DNA of 11,340 nt. It comes from Verrucomicrobiota bacterium. GTDB taxonomy: Bacteria; Verrucomicrobiota; Verrucomicrobiia; Limisphaerales; JAGWYX01. The notes under the pieces are model-generated. The model saw only the letters and a list, made by a program, of their open reading frames with translations, searched no databases and was not told the origin of the DNA. Shown here one piece after another: positions 5,525 to 11,340 of the stretch. Made by a program: the position numbers and the translations under genes. The first letter of the stretch is position 1; every line of letters begins with the position of its first letter. Location: the NCBI GenBank assembly GCA_018969165.1, contig JAGWYX010000045.1, positions 1-11,340 of the forward strand, written 5' to 3'.

Positions 5525-6895
5525 TCAAAGCCCATGTTTTTGGAGTCGCCGATAAAATGCGCTGCGGCTCAACCCCAGCGCTTCGGCGGCCTTCAACGCA
5601 TTGCCACCGAATCGAATCATGGCCTTTCGGATGAGCGCGCGTTCGACTTCCTCGAGGCTCAAGTCTTCCAGGGGCGCTTGCGGGTTGCGCCCGGCCTGCA
5701 AACCGAGATCGGCGACCGCGATGGCGGCGTCCTGCGCCATGAGCACCGCCCGCTCGATCACGTGGCTCAACTCGCGCACGTTGCCGGGCCAGGGGTGGCG
5801 CCGCAGCCCTTCCAGCGCCGCGTCGTCAAATGTTTTCACGTTCCGGCGATAGTGCTGGGCGTGGCATTGCAGGAAATACGCGGCTAACAAGGGAATATCC
5901 TCCGGTCGATCGCGCAGCGGCGGCAGGTGGATTTCGACCGTGTTGAGCCGGAACAACAAGTCCTGCCGGAACCGGCCCGCGTCCACTTCACCGTGCAAGT
6001 CGGCGTTGGTCGCCGAGATCAGTCGTACCTCGGCCCGGAGTGTCTTGGAGGAGCCGACCCGCTCGAACTCGCCGCTCTCGATGACTCGCAGCAGCTTGGG
6101 CTGGTGCTTCAGCGGGACATTGGCGATCTCGTCCAGGAACAGCGTCCCACCGCCGGCCAGCTCGAATCGCCCGAGCCGATCGGCCTTGGCGTCGGTGAAC
6201 GCGCCCTTGACGTGCCCGAACAGTTCACTCTCGAACAGGCTCTCCGGGATTCCGCCGGTGTTGACCGACACGAACGGTTTGCCGGACCGGCTCGACACCG
6301 CGTGGATGGCGCGGGCCACGACGCCTTTGCCGGTCCCGTTGTCGCCCGTGATCAGGACGTTGGCATCGGACGGTCCCACCTGTTTGATCAGGTGGAGCAC
6401 CGGTTGCATGGCGCGTGATTCGGCGATCAGGTCGGGAATACCTTCGCTTTGCAACACCTGGTTGACCGCCTCGAGCCGGCGTCCCCGACGCAGCGCCTGG
6501 CTCAACTCGATCTGGGTGCGGACAATGGTCAGCAGGCGCGTGTTGTCCCACGGTTTCTGCACAAAATCCCGCGCGCCGCGGCGCATGGCCTCGACGGCCA
6601 GCTCGACGCTGCCCCAGGCGGTCATCACCACCACCGGCAGGGCGCTGTCCACGCCTTGAATGCGGCTCAGCAGGTCCAATCCTTCCTGGCCGGAGGTCGT
6701 GTCGCGGGTGTAATTCAGGTCGGTCAATACCAGGTCAAAGTCGCGCTGCTCGAGCGCGGCCAACGCCTGTTTCGGCGAATTGACCACTTCGACCTGGAAC
6801 CCCTCGCCTTTCAAGAGCATCCGCAGCGCTTCCAGCACGTCGGATTGATCGTCGGCGATCAGGACCCGCGGCGGGTTCGTTTCGGGCCGCTTCAT
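5525..6895 (-). CDS. NtrC-family sigma54-dependent response regulator
   Basis: The protein has 456 residues in three domains. The receiver (about 10-125) has the acidic pair D15/D16, phospho-acceptor D59 in LVLTDLNY, T92 and K114. The AAA+ sigma54-activation domain (about 155-385) has Walker A GDNGTGKG (184-191), ESELFGHVKGAFTDA with the sigma54-contact loop as GAFTDA rather than GAFTGA (231-236), Walker B GGTLFLDEIAN, and RFRQDLLFRLN with PPLRDRPEDIPLL. A Fis-type helix-turn-helix closes the protein (about 428-454, NALKAAEALGLSRSAFYRRL). On phosphorylation it should form a ring and drive sigma54 promoters; the best candidate target is at 3301-3318. It is transcribed first, followed after about 145 bp by its kinase gene. 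No clear Shine-Dalgarno sequence precedes the ATG. Confidence 0.95.
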   Translation of the reverse strand: MKRPETNPPRVLIADDQSDVLEALRMLLKGEGFQVEVVNSPKQALAALEQRDFDLVLTDLNYTRDTTSGQEGLDLLSRIQGVDSALPVVVMTAWGSVELAVEAMRRGARDFVQKPWDNTRLLTIVRTQIELSQALRRGRRLEAVNQVLQSEGIPDLIAESRAMQPVLHLIKQVGPSDANVLITGDNGTGKGVVARAIHAVSSRSGKPFVSVNTGGIPESLFESELFGHVKGAFTDAKADRLGRFELAGGGTLFLDEIANVPLKHQPKLLRVIESGEFERVGSSKTLRAEVRLISATNADLHGEVDAGRFRQDLLFRLNTVEIHLPPLRDRPEDIPLLAAYFLQCHAQHYRRNVKTFDDAALEGLRRHPWPGNVRELSHVIERAVLMAQDAAIAVADLGLQAGRNPQAPLEDLSLEEVERALIRKAMIRFGGNALKAAEALGLSRSAFYRRLQKHGL

Positions 6896-6954
6896 ACACG
6901 CGCCGGTTCGAGGCCGGTCAAACCGCGGTTATTCCAGGGTTGCATCAGGCCCAT
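6892..6954 (-). CDS. Possible 20-residue leader ORF overlapping the response regulator start
   Basis: An ATG at 6954 opens a 20-codon frame (MGLMQPWNNRGLTGLEPARV). It ends in TGA overlapping the response regulator ATG as ATGA (6895-6892), the typical arrangement for translational coupling. An in-frame stop lies two codons upstream of the ATG, so the frame is self-contained. There is no good Shine-Dalgarno sequence. A frame this short with this overlap can arise by chance, so it is only a candidate. Confidence 0.2.
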   Translation of the reverse strand: MGLMQPWNNRGLTGLEPARV

Positions 6955-7173
6955 TCTTTATCGTCATCCGCCGCGTCGGGCAAGCGCCGACGACGTTCCG
7001 CGGCGCCCTGGCCGGGGTCGGTTCGGGATCGGGCGTTGGCGTTTGCGTGGAACTTGACTTGGTGATCGGAGGCAGCAGAATTGGAGGACGCTTGGGGCTT
7101 GGCCTTGACGCTGTTGAGCCTAAGCATCGGGCTGATCGACTCCCAGCGCCGGCTGACCCCGACCCCTCGAGCC
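6896..7173. other. Divergent intergenic region between response regulator and deacetylase-like gene
   Basis: These 278 bp should contain both promoters. I see no convincing sigma70 or sigma54 promoter. An inverted repeat CGTCGG-N7-CCGACG spans 6974-6992, about 80-100 bp upstream of the response regulator start. The possible leader ORF lies within it on the minus strand. In-frame TTG at 7081 would extend the deacetylase-like protein, but the added residues are not family-like. Confidence 0.4.
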
Positions 7174-8037
7174 ATGAAAATCGTCACCGACGAACGCTGC
7201 GCCCAATACGCCTCGACCGGGCATCCGGAGCGGCCGGCGCGCATCACTCGCACCGTCGAGCAGCTCCGGAGCCAGTCCGAGGTGCCGATCGCCTGGGCGG
7301 CCCCGCTTGAGGCGGACGACAAAATCATCCTCCGCGCCCACAGCGCGCGGCACCTGGCGCGGTTGAAGGAACCCGGCGACTTCGACGGTGACACGCCCAA
7401 TTATCCGGGCATCCTCGAGCATGCCCGACGCTCGGTTGGCGGCGCACTGCAGGCGCTGGCGTGCGCGCGGCGCGGCGAACCTGTGTTCAGCCTCTTGCGC
7501 CCGCCGGGGCACCACGCGATGCGGGAGCGGGCGATGGGTTTTTGCTACCTCAGCACCGTGGCCATCACCGTGCTGGAAGCGCGGGCGACCGGCACCCCGC
7601 GCGTGGCGGTTTATGACTTTGATGTCCACCACGGCAACGGCACCGAGGCGATCCTGTTGAATCAGCCGGGCACCGCTTTCTTTTCCATCCACCAGTTCCC
7701 CTGTTATCCAGGCACGGGCGCCGGGCCGGTGGGCAACAATTGTTTCAACTATCCGCTCGCGCCCCAAACGCCACGCGCGGATTATCGGCAGACCCTCGCA
7801 AAGGCGGGCGAGGAAATGAAGCGATTCAAGCCGGACCTGGTCGCGGTGTCGGCCGGTTTCGACGCCTACGCGCACGACCCGTTGGCGCAGGAGACCCTCG
7901 AAGCGGAGGACTACCATTGGTTGGGGCAAATGATCCGGCAACTGGGCGTGCCGGCCCTCAGCGTGCTCGAAGGTGGTTACAGTCGGAACTTGCCGGAGTT
8001 GATCCTGGCATATTTGCGCGGGCTGGAGGGGAAATAG
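7174..8037 (+). CDS. Histone deacetylase / AcuC-like zinc amidohydrolase
   Basis: The start at the ATG at 7174 gives 287 residues beginning MKIVTDERCAQYASTGHPERPARI, the usual opening of bacterial HDAC-superfamily proteins. The core residues are all present. These are the His pair H113/H114 in RPPGHHA, then YDFDVHHGNGTEAI with D148, zinc ligands D150 and H152, zinc ligand D230 in SAGFDAYAHDP, and the transition-state tyrosine Y269 in LEGGYS. The superfamily hydrolyses acyl-lysine, acetyl-polyamine or related acyl-amide bonds, and the substrate cannot be chosen from this sequence. It is a single cytoplasmic domain with no signal peptide. It diverges from the response regulator and converges on the yidC operon, and no acetyltransferase or polyamine gene is nearby. 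No Shine-Dalgarno sequence precedes the start. Confidence 0.92.
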   Translation: MKIVTDERCAQYASTGHPERPARITRTVEQLRSQSEVPIAWAAPLEADDKIILRAHSARHLARLKEPGDFDGDTPNYPGILEHARRSVGGALQALACARRGEPVFSLLRPPGHHAMRERAMGFCYLSTVAITVLEARATGTPRVAVYDFDVHHGNGTEAILLNQPGTAFFSIHQFPCYPGTGAGPVGNNCFNYPLAPQTPRADYRQTLAKAGEEMKRFKPDLVAVSAGFDAYAHDPLAQETLEAEDYHWLGQMIRQLGVPALSVLEGGYSRNLPELILAYLRGLEGK

Positions 8038-8040
8038 GCG

Positions 8041-8103
8041 GCACGAGAGGGCAGCGCCGTCCCGGCGCGTCGTGCTCCAGACCAATCCGCACGCTCGGTG
8101 CGG
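8041..8103. terminator. Strong hairpins in the convergent gap, probable bidirectional transcription end
   Basis: Just after the deacetylase-like stop, GCACGA (8041-8046) pairs with TCGTGC (8070-8075) around an inner stem GCGCCG-TCC-CGGCGC (8054-8068). A second stem CCGCAC-N5-GTGCGG covers 8087-8103, and a GGCGCC/GGTGCC pairing lies further right. No T-run follows, so these are not classic intrinsic terminators. The position between two converging stop codons suggests a transcription-ending or transcript-stabilising role. Confidence 0.45.
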
Positions 8104-8137
8104 CCGGAGGCCGGCGCCTTACCGGAGGCGGTGCCGC

Positions 8138-8374
8138 TCACCCTTGGTGGTAGCGGCGATTGAAATCGCGGGCGAGGCAGCGCTCGACAGCTTGGAATTG
8201 CTGGAGGTAATGCCGGAACTCGTCACTGTCCTGCTGACCGCGCGCCTTCAAATCGTCCAGCATCCCCTGGTAGGCAAACTGGTGTTCCTGCAGGAAGGCA
8301 AAGTAAGCACGGTCGTCCCACGCCGCCAAATCCTCGGGCAACTCGAACACGGGCCAAGGATCACCGGCGGACAT
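8138..8374 (-). CDS. Small uncharacterised protein at the end of the yidC-khpB operon
   Basis: This is an unrecognised product of 78 residues: MSAGDPWPVFELPEDLAAWD, then AYFAFLQEHQFAYQGMLDDLKARGQQDSDEFRHYLQQFQAVERCLARDFNRRYHQG. It is mainly helical by composition, with many aromatic residues and glutamines, and has no membrane helix, signal peptide or metal motif. The ATG lies 12 bp after the khpB stop on the same strand, so it is probably co-transcribed, and it ends facing the convergent gap. No Shine-Dalgarno sequence is visible. The regular amphipathic pattern makes it more protein-like than the overlapping frames, but without homologues the assignment is moderate. Confidence 0.6.
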   Translation of the reverse strand: MSAGDPWPVFELPEDLAAWDDRAYFAFLQEHQFAYQGMLDDLKARGQQDSDEFRHYLQQFQAVERCLARDFNRRYHQG

Positions 8375-8386
8375 CCGACGCGGCGT

Positions 8387-8836
8387 TCAATGTTTGGGCC
8401 GGAGGAGGATCGCCTTTTTGTCGGTGCCGACGACGGCGACGCTGTGAGTCTCGACACCTGGATCGTCCTTGAGGGTGTGGTGGACGATGAAGCGGTCGAA
8501 GGCGTTCAGGGGTTCGAGTTCGACGACATCGCCCCAGCGGCGGACTTTTTCCGCGGCCTCTTTGGCTTTCTGGATGAGGGCGTCGCGGGCCTGGGCGCGG
8601 TAATTGGCGACATCGACGATCACCTTGGGCGCCTGGGCGTCCATCTGGATGAGCAGGCGGTTGGTCAGGTATTGGAGTGCGACCAGGGTCTGGCCTTTGC
8701 GGCCGATCAGCCGGCCGGCGTCCTCGGCCTGCACCTCCAGCAACGGGCCTTCCTCGAGGTGGCGCACCTCGACGGTCGGCTCGAAGCCCAGATGGCGCAA
8801 CATTTCTTCCAGCACAGTTTTGGGTTCAACAGCCAT
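8387..8836 (-). CDS. khpB: KhpB/Jag-family RNA-binding protein (KH and R3H domains)
   Basis: The protein has 149 residues. A KH domain includes AGRLIGRKGQTLVALQYLTN with the GxxG loop at residues 45-48. It is followed by VDVANYRAQARDALIQKAKEAA and an R3H domain with NAFDRFIVHHTL (R115 and H119 of the RxxxH motif) and GVETHSVAV. The N-terminal Jag-N domain found in many Firmicute homologues is absent, so this is the short form. KhpB/EloR/Jag proteins bind RNA and influence cell elongation and envelope synthesis in Gram-positives; the role in this lineage is not known. It has a good ribosome-binding site: GAGG (8845-8842) five bases before the ATG. It lies 146 bp downstream of yidC, the conserved position for this family. 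Confidence 0.93.
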   Translation of the reverse strand: MAVEPKTVLEEMLRHLGFEPTVEVRHLEEGPLLEVQAEDAGRLIGRKGQTLVALQYLTNRLLIQMDAQAPKVIVDVANYRAQARDALIQKAKEAAEKVRRWGDVVELEPLNAFDRFIVHHTLKDDPGVETHSVAVVGTDKKAILLRPKH

Positions 8837-8982
8837 AATCGCCTCGGGGATTGGGGATGGGCCGCGGTTCGCTCACTCGCGGAAGGATTGCCGTTTGAAC
8901 CGCGTGGCCGCAGATCGTGGTCCGCTGCCGCTTCCGGGAGTCAATGCCAACTCACCTGGCATGTTTCGGGAGCCACCGGAGT
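8837..8982 (-). other. yidC-khpB intergenic spacer with two inverted repeats
   Basis: Two inverted repeats are visible in the 146 bp. One is ATGCCA-N7-TGGCAT (8944-8962), 20-40 nt after the yidC stop. The other is CGCGGTTC (8863-8870) with GAACCGCG (8897-8904), just before the khpB ribosome-binding site. Neither has a T-run. They could mark a processing or partial termination point between the two genes, or a hairpin limiting access to khpB. Confidence 0.35.
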
Positions 8983-10791
8983 TCATGGCCGACGCCGCCG
9001 GTCGGGCAGCGGGTTGGCCGGCTTCGGTCCGGCGGTCGGCGCGGCGATGTTCTTTGTGAGTTTCATCTGCGCAATGGTGAGCAAGTTTTGCACGGTCCAG
9101 TACAGCGTCAAGCCCGCAGACATATTATACAAAAAGACCATGAACATCAGCGGCATGTATTTCATGATCTTTTGCTGCATCGGGTCCACGCCCGGCGACG
9201 GGGGCGTCATCTGCGCCTGCCAGAACATGGTCGCCCCCATGATCAGCGGCAGGGGGTTGATCGGGAAGTTCAGGCCCGGCAACTGCGCCACCGTGTCGGC
9301 CCGGGACAGATCGCAGGCCCAGAGAAATCCCTGGCCGCGCAGCTCGATGGCGGTCTGCAGCATCCGGTAGAAGCCGAAGAAGACCGGGATTTGGAGCAGC
9401 ATGGGCAGGCAGCCGCCCAGCGGGCTGACCTTATTTTCCTTCATGAACTCCATGAGCTTCTTGTTCATTTTGGCCGGGTCATCCTTGTATTTCTCCTGGA
9501 GGGCCTTCATTTGCGGCTGGAGGGCCTGCATTCGTTTCATGGACCGCGTGCTGGCCTGGGTCAGCGGCCAGAAGACCGATTTGATGATGAGTGTGATCGC
9601 GATGATCGCCAGGCCATAAGACAAACCCAGGGCGTGCAGCCCGTTCATCGACAGCAACAGCGCCTTGGCAAAGAAGCCGAAGAAGCCGCCGAAATCCATC
9701 ACGGCATCGAGGTTGTTGCCCAGGCGCGAGCCGATCCGGGCCAGGGTGTTGTATTCCTTCGGTCCGGCATAGATGGTGAATTGCCTGGCCACCGACTGGT
9801 GCGGGGCCAACCTCAGTTCCGGATAGACAAAGGCGGTCTGAAACCCGAACGGTTGTCGCACCGCTTTGGGGTCCGCTGCCAGTTCGGCCGCCGTCGGCGG
9901 CGGCAGCTCGATTCGGCGCGCCACGACGCGCGGGGCGTTGGTGGCCGGCACGGCCGCCAGGACGAAGAACTGGTTGTGCACCGCCGCCCAGCCGACGTTA
10001 TCCGCGCCCGCTACGTACTCGGTTCGCGGAATGCCCGGCACGCAGCCAAAGGAACGGTTCTGGAACCAGGCATCGTTGACGTGCTCGGCCTTGGTCCCGT
10101 TGTACCAGTACAGCCCCATCATCAGCCCGCGATCGGCCGGGTCCATCGGGGTGGCCGTCCCGATCACCCATTCCTGGGGCGGCACCACCAGGGGTTGGCC
10201 GGTCCGATTCTCCAGGTGGACCGACACCTCGACCAGGTAATTGGTCTGGAGCTGAAACGCCTTTACCAGCCGCAAACCGGTTGGCAGTTGTTTCTCGGCC
10301 CGGACCACCAGGCCGGTGGCGGTTTGGGCCTGCGACAAGGTGAAAACGCCGTCGCCCAGCACGGCGTCGCCGCCCAGGACGGCCATTGCCGGCACGGGCG
10401 CGTCGGCATTCAGGGTGGCAAAGTTGGTCGAAACACCATTCTGCTTGCGGTTGCAGGCGATCGACTCCGGGTAGCGCCGCAGCTCGATCTGTTGCAAGCC
10501 GCCACCGCGGGAAGTGAAGGTGTAGCGGGCGTTGTCGTTCTGGACCACCAGAAGTTGCTCGGGCGCGCTCGCCGCCGGCAAGGTATCCGTCGGTCCGGTG
10601 CGGAGCGTCGCTTCCGACGGCGGCGCATTGGGGGAGGCGCCTGGGTTGGTCTTGAACTGGTCGGTCGCCGTCCCGACCAAATTGGTCAAGCGCGGCACCG
10701 GTTTGGGCGGGTAAAGCCTGGTCATTAGCGGGCCCCAGGCCAGGATGAACACCACGCAGACTACCAGCAGCAGGATCGATTTGCGGTCCAT
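8983..10791 (-). CDS. yidC: Membrane protein insertase YidC
   Basis: The protein has 602 residues, slightly longer than the roughly 550 of E. coli YidC. An N-terminal anchor helix (about 5-20) is followed by a linker rich in A, P and T (about 30-80) and a large periplasmic beta domain (about 85-345, e.g. YTFTSRGGGLQQIELRRYP, QEWVIGTATPMD). The conserved insertase core follows (about 365-580): SYGLAIIAITLIIKSVFWPLT, LQPQMKALQEKYKDDPAKMN, PLGGCLPMLLQIPVFFGFY, DPMQQKIMKYMPLMFMVFLY. K404 occupies the position of the hydrophilic-groove arginine of E. coli YidC, keeping the charge. The C-terminus is basic (DRRRRP). YidC inserts and folds inner-membrane proteins with or without SecYEG. It begins six bases after the yidD stop. 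No clear ribosome-binding site. Confidence 0.98.
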   Translation of the reverse strand: MDRKSILLLVVCVVFILAWGPLMTRLYPPKPVPRLTNLVGTATDQFKTNPGASPNAPPSEATLRTGPTDTLPAASAPEQLLVVQNDNARYTFTSRGGGLQQIELRRYPESIACNRKQNGVSTNFATLNADAPVPAMAVLGGDAVLGDGVFTLSQAQTATGLVVRAEKQLPTGLRLVKAFQLQTNYLVEVSVHLENRTGQPLVVPPQEWVIGTATPMDPADRGLMMGLYWYNGTKAEHVNDAWFQNRSFGCVPGIPRTEYVAGADNVGWAAVHNQFFVLAAVPATNAPRVVARRIELPPPTAAELAADPKAVRQPFGFQTAFVYPELRLAPHQSVARQFTIYAGPKEYNTLARIGSRLGNNLDAVMDFGGFFGFFAKALLLSMNGLHALGLSYGLAIIAITLIIKSVFWPLTQASTRSMKRMQALQPQMKALQEKYKDDPAKMNKKLMEFMKENKVSPLGGCLPMLLQIPVFFGFYRMLQTAIELRGQGFLWACDLSRADTVAQLPGLNFPINPLPLIMGATMFWQAQMTPPSPGVDPMQQKIMKYMPLMFMVFLYNMSAGLTLYWTVQNLLTIAQMKLTKNIAAPTAGPKPANPLPDRRRRP

Positions 10792-10797
10792 GAAGAA

Positions 10798-11169
10798 TCA
10801 GGAAGGAGTTCCCGGCGCGGGGACCGCCCACCGCCTCGACTCGGTTCCCGTCGTCGTCCAGACCTTGGCCTTTAGTCTTTGGGGATTGGACATTGCGCTT
10901 TGGCCTTCGGGTTCTGGCCTTTGGCTTTCCGCTTCCGGCACCGGGTCGTGGCCGCAGCCTCCCCAGGGATGGCAGCGGCAGAGGCGCCGGACCGCCAGCC
11001 AGGCGCCGCGGCCTGCGCCGTGGATTCGCACCGCCTCGAGGGCGTAAGCCGAGCAGGACGGAGTGAACCGGCAGCGTCCAAGGGGGCCGAACACCGCCGC
11101 CTTCATTGGCGAGAGCCCCCAGCGGTAAACCCGGATAGCGGCCAGCACCAGATAACGAGCGAGCTTCAC
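10798..11169 (-). CDS. yidD: Membrane protein insertion efficiency factor YidD, with unusual C-terminal tail
   Basis: It starts with GTG at 11169, overlapping the rnpA stop as GTGA (11169-11166). The product has 123 residues; YidD proteins are usually about 70-90. The family core fills residues 1-78: an N-terminal amphipathic helix (MKLARYLVLAAIRVYRWGLSP), then GRCRFTPSCSAYALEAVRIHG and RRLCRCHPWGGCGHDPVP, with C33, C39, C64, C66 and C72. Residues 79-123 have no counterpart in the usual family. Part of them (about 81-105, bases 10929-10855) is encoded by a repetitive GGCCAAAG-rich stretch. YidD assists YidC-mediated insertion at the inner membrane. It is flanked by rnpA and yidC as in most bacteria. 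Confidence 0.95.
   Translation of the reverse strand: MKLARYLVLAAIRVYRWGLSPMKAAVFGPLGRCRFTPSCSAYALEAVRIHGAGRGAWLAVRRLCRCHPWGGCGHDPVPEAESQRPEPEGQSAMSNPQRLKAKVWTTTGTESRRWAVPAPGTPS
10857..10931. repeat. Low-complexity GGCCAAAG-type repeat inside the yidD 3' end
   Basis: On the minus strand this stretch repeats near-identical words: AAAGCCAAAGGCCAG, CCGAAGGCCAAAGC, CCCCAAAGACTAAAGGCCAAGG. The purine-rich, quasi-periodic composition differs from the GC-balanced coding sequence around it. It is read in frame as part of the YidD C-terminal tail. Confidence 0.55.
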
Positions 11170-11340
11170 GTGGCGGGAGGCAGCAGGTTGGCCCGGCGCA
11201 GCGCCCTCAGGAAATCGCGTTCGACGTCCGCGAGTCGCTTCCCGACAATCGGCGAACGTGCGACCAGGACCAGTTCAATCGGTCGGTCCAGGTCGCGGCG
11301 GTGGAGCCGAAAGGCCTCGCGCAGCAGGCGGCGCGCCCGG
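11166..11340 (-). CDS. rnpA: Ribonuclease P protein component, C-terminal 57 residues (runs off right edge)
   Basis: Reading on the minus strand from 11339, the frame gives RARRLLREAFRLHRRDLDRP, then IELVLVARSPIVGKRLADVERDF and LRALRRANLLPPAT before TGA at 11168-11166. RARRLLREAFR is the end of the conserved RNR motif of RnpA, the basic helix that contacts RNase P RNA. The following 'IELVLVARSP' strand and final helix also fit the family. The protein assists M1 RNA in tRNA 5' maturation. The start and first half lie outside the window, where rpmH and the origin region are often found in bacteria. The stop overlaps the yidD start, indicating coupling. Confidence 0.93.
   Translation of the reverse strand, partial: RARRLLREAFRLHRRDLDRPIELVLVARSPIVGKRLADVERDFLRALRRANLLPPAT

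Noticed and set aside
1..6895. Novel defence system built from kinase, regulator and toxin genes
   Set aside because: The kinase/regulator/adaptor/permease set fits a known type of envelope export cluster, and the toxin pairs are ordinary type II modules. Nothing shows that they work together against phage.
7120..8085. 321-codon minus-strand frame
   Set aside because: Antisense of the deacetylase-like gene; no domain, while the plus strand retains every zinc and catalytic residue.
8072..9370. 432-codon plus-strand frame
   Set aside because: Antisense across khpB, the small gene and the end of yidC; no family features.
8917..10728. 603-codon plus-strand frame
   Set aside because: Antisense of yidC; R/H/Q/G-rich low-complexity translation without membrane helices or domains. 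YidC on the minus strand is unmistakable.

Overview
The window is about 11.3 kb of GC-rich bacterial DNA with no RNA genes. Three things point to a Verrucomicrobiota-like soil or sediment bacterium, perhaps Limisphaerales/Pedosphaera-type: the gene families, a MacB-type 'ADOP' permease driven by an NtrC-type two-component system, and many structured intergenic repeats. That assignment is inference from gene content, since no 16S rRNA or other marker is present.

Left half (about 1-6900), mostly minus strand. It holds a stress or efflux module, listed here in transcription order from right to left. First comes an NtrC-family sigma54 response regulator (6895-5525), then a membrane sensor histidine kinase (5381-4038). 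Next is a promoter region of about 330 bp, with a near-consensus sigma54 -24/-12 site (3318-3301) and a palindromic GTGGGAC/GTCCCAC cluster 110-138 bp upstream of the predicted transcript start. Then come a HlyD/MacA-type periplasmic adaptor (3176-1914) and the N-terminal 288 codons of an ADOP/MacB-type permease (865 to beyond the left edge). The sequence therefore shows a plausible closed circuit: kinase, sigma54 activator, enhancer and -24/-12 promoter, tripartite ABC export system. The ABC ATPase is not in the window. Two toxin-antitoxin modules sit inside this cluster. One is a RelE-type pair on the minus strand between the kinase and the sigma54 promoter. The other is a Phd-like/PIN (VapC) pair on the plus strand between adaptor and permease. 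A 111-bp MITE-like palindromic element, flanked by an exact 8-9 bp direct repeat, lies between the permease and the PIN module. A second dyad built from 10-bp-periodic ACGAAT units separates the kinase from the response regulator.

Middle (6896-8137). A 278-bp divergent region separates the response regulator from a plus-strand histone-deacetylase/AcuC-like amidohydrolase with all expected metal and catalytic residues. That gene ends convergently against the right-hand operon. The 100-bp gap between them holds strong hairpins.

Right half (8138-11340), minus strand. This is the conserved membrane-protein insertion and RNA operon: rnpA (partial), yidD, yidC, khpB/jag, and a small unrecognised gene at the end. 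rnpA and yidD overlap by four bases, and yidD and yidC are separated by six. The YidD protein carries a C-terminal tail of about 45 residues that appears to have been made from a low-complexity intergenic repeat read in frame.
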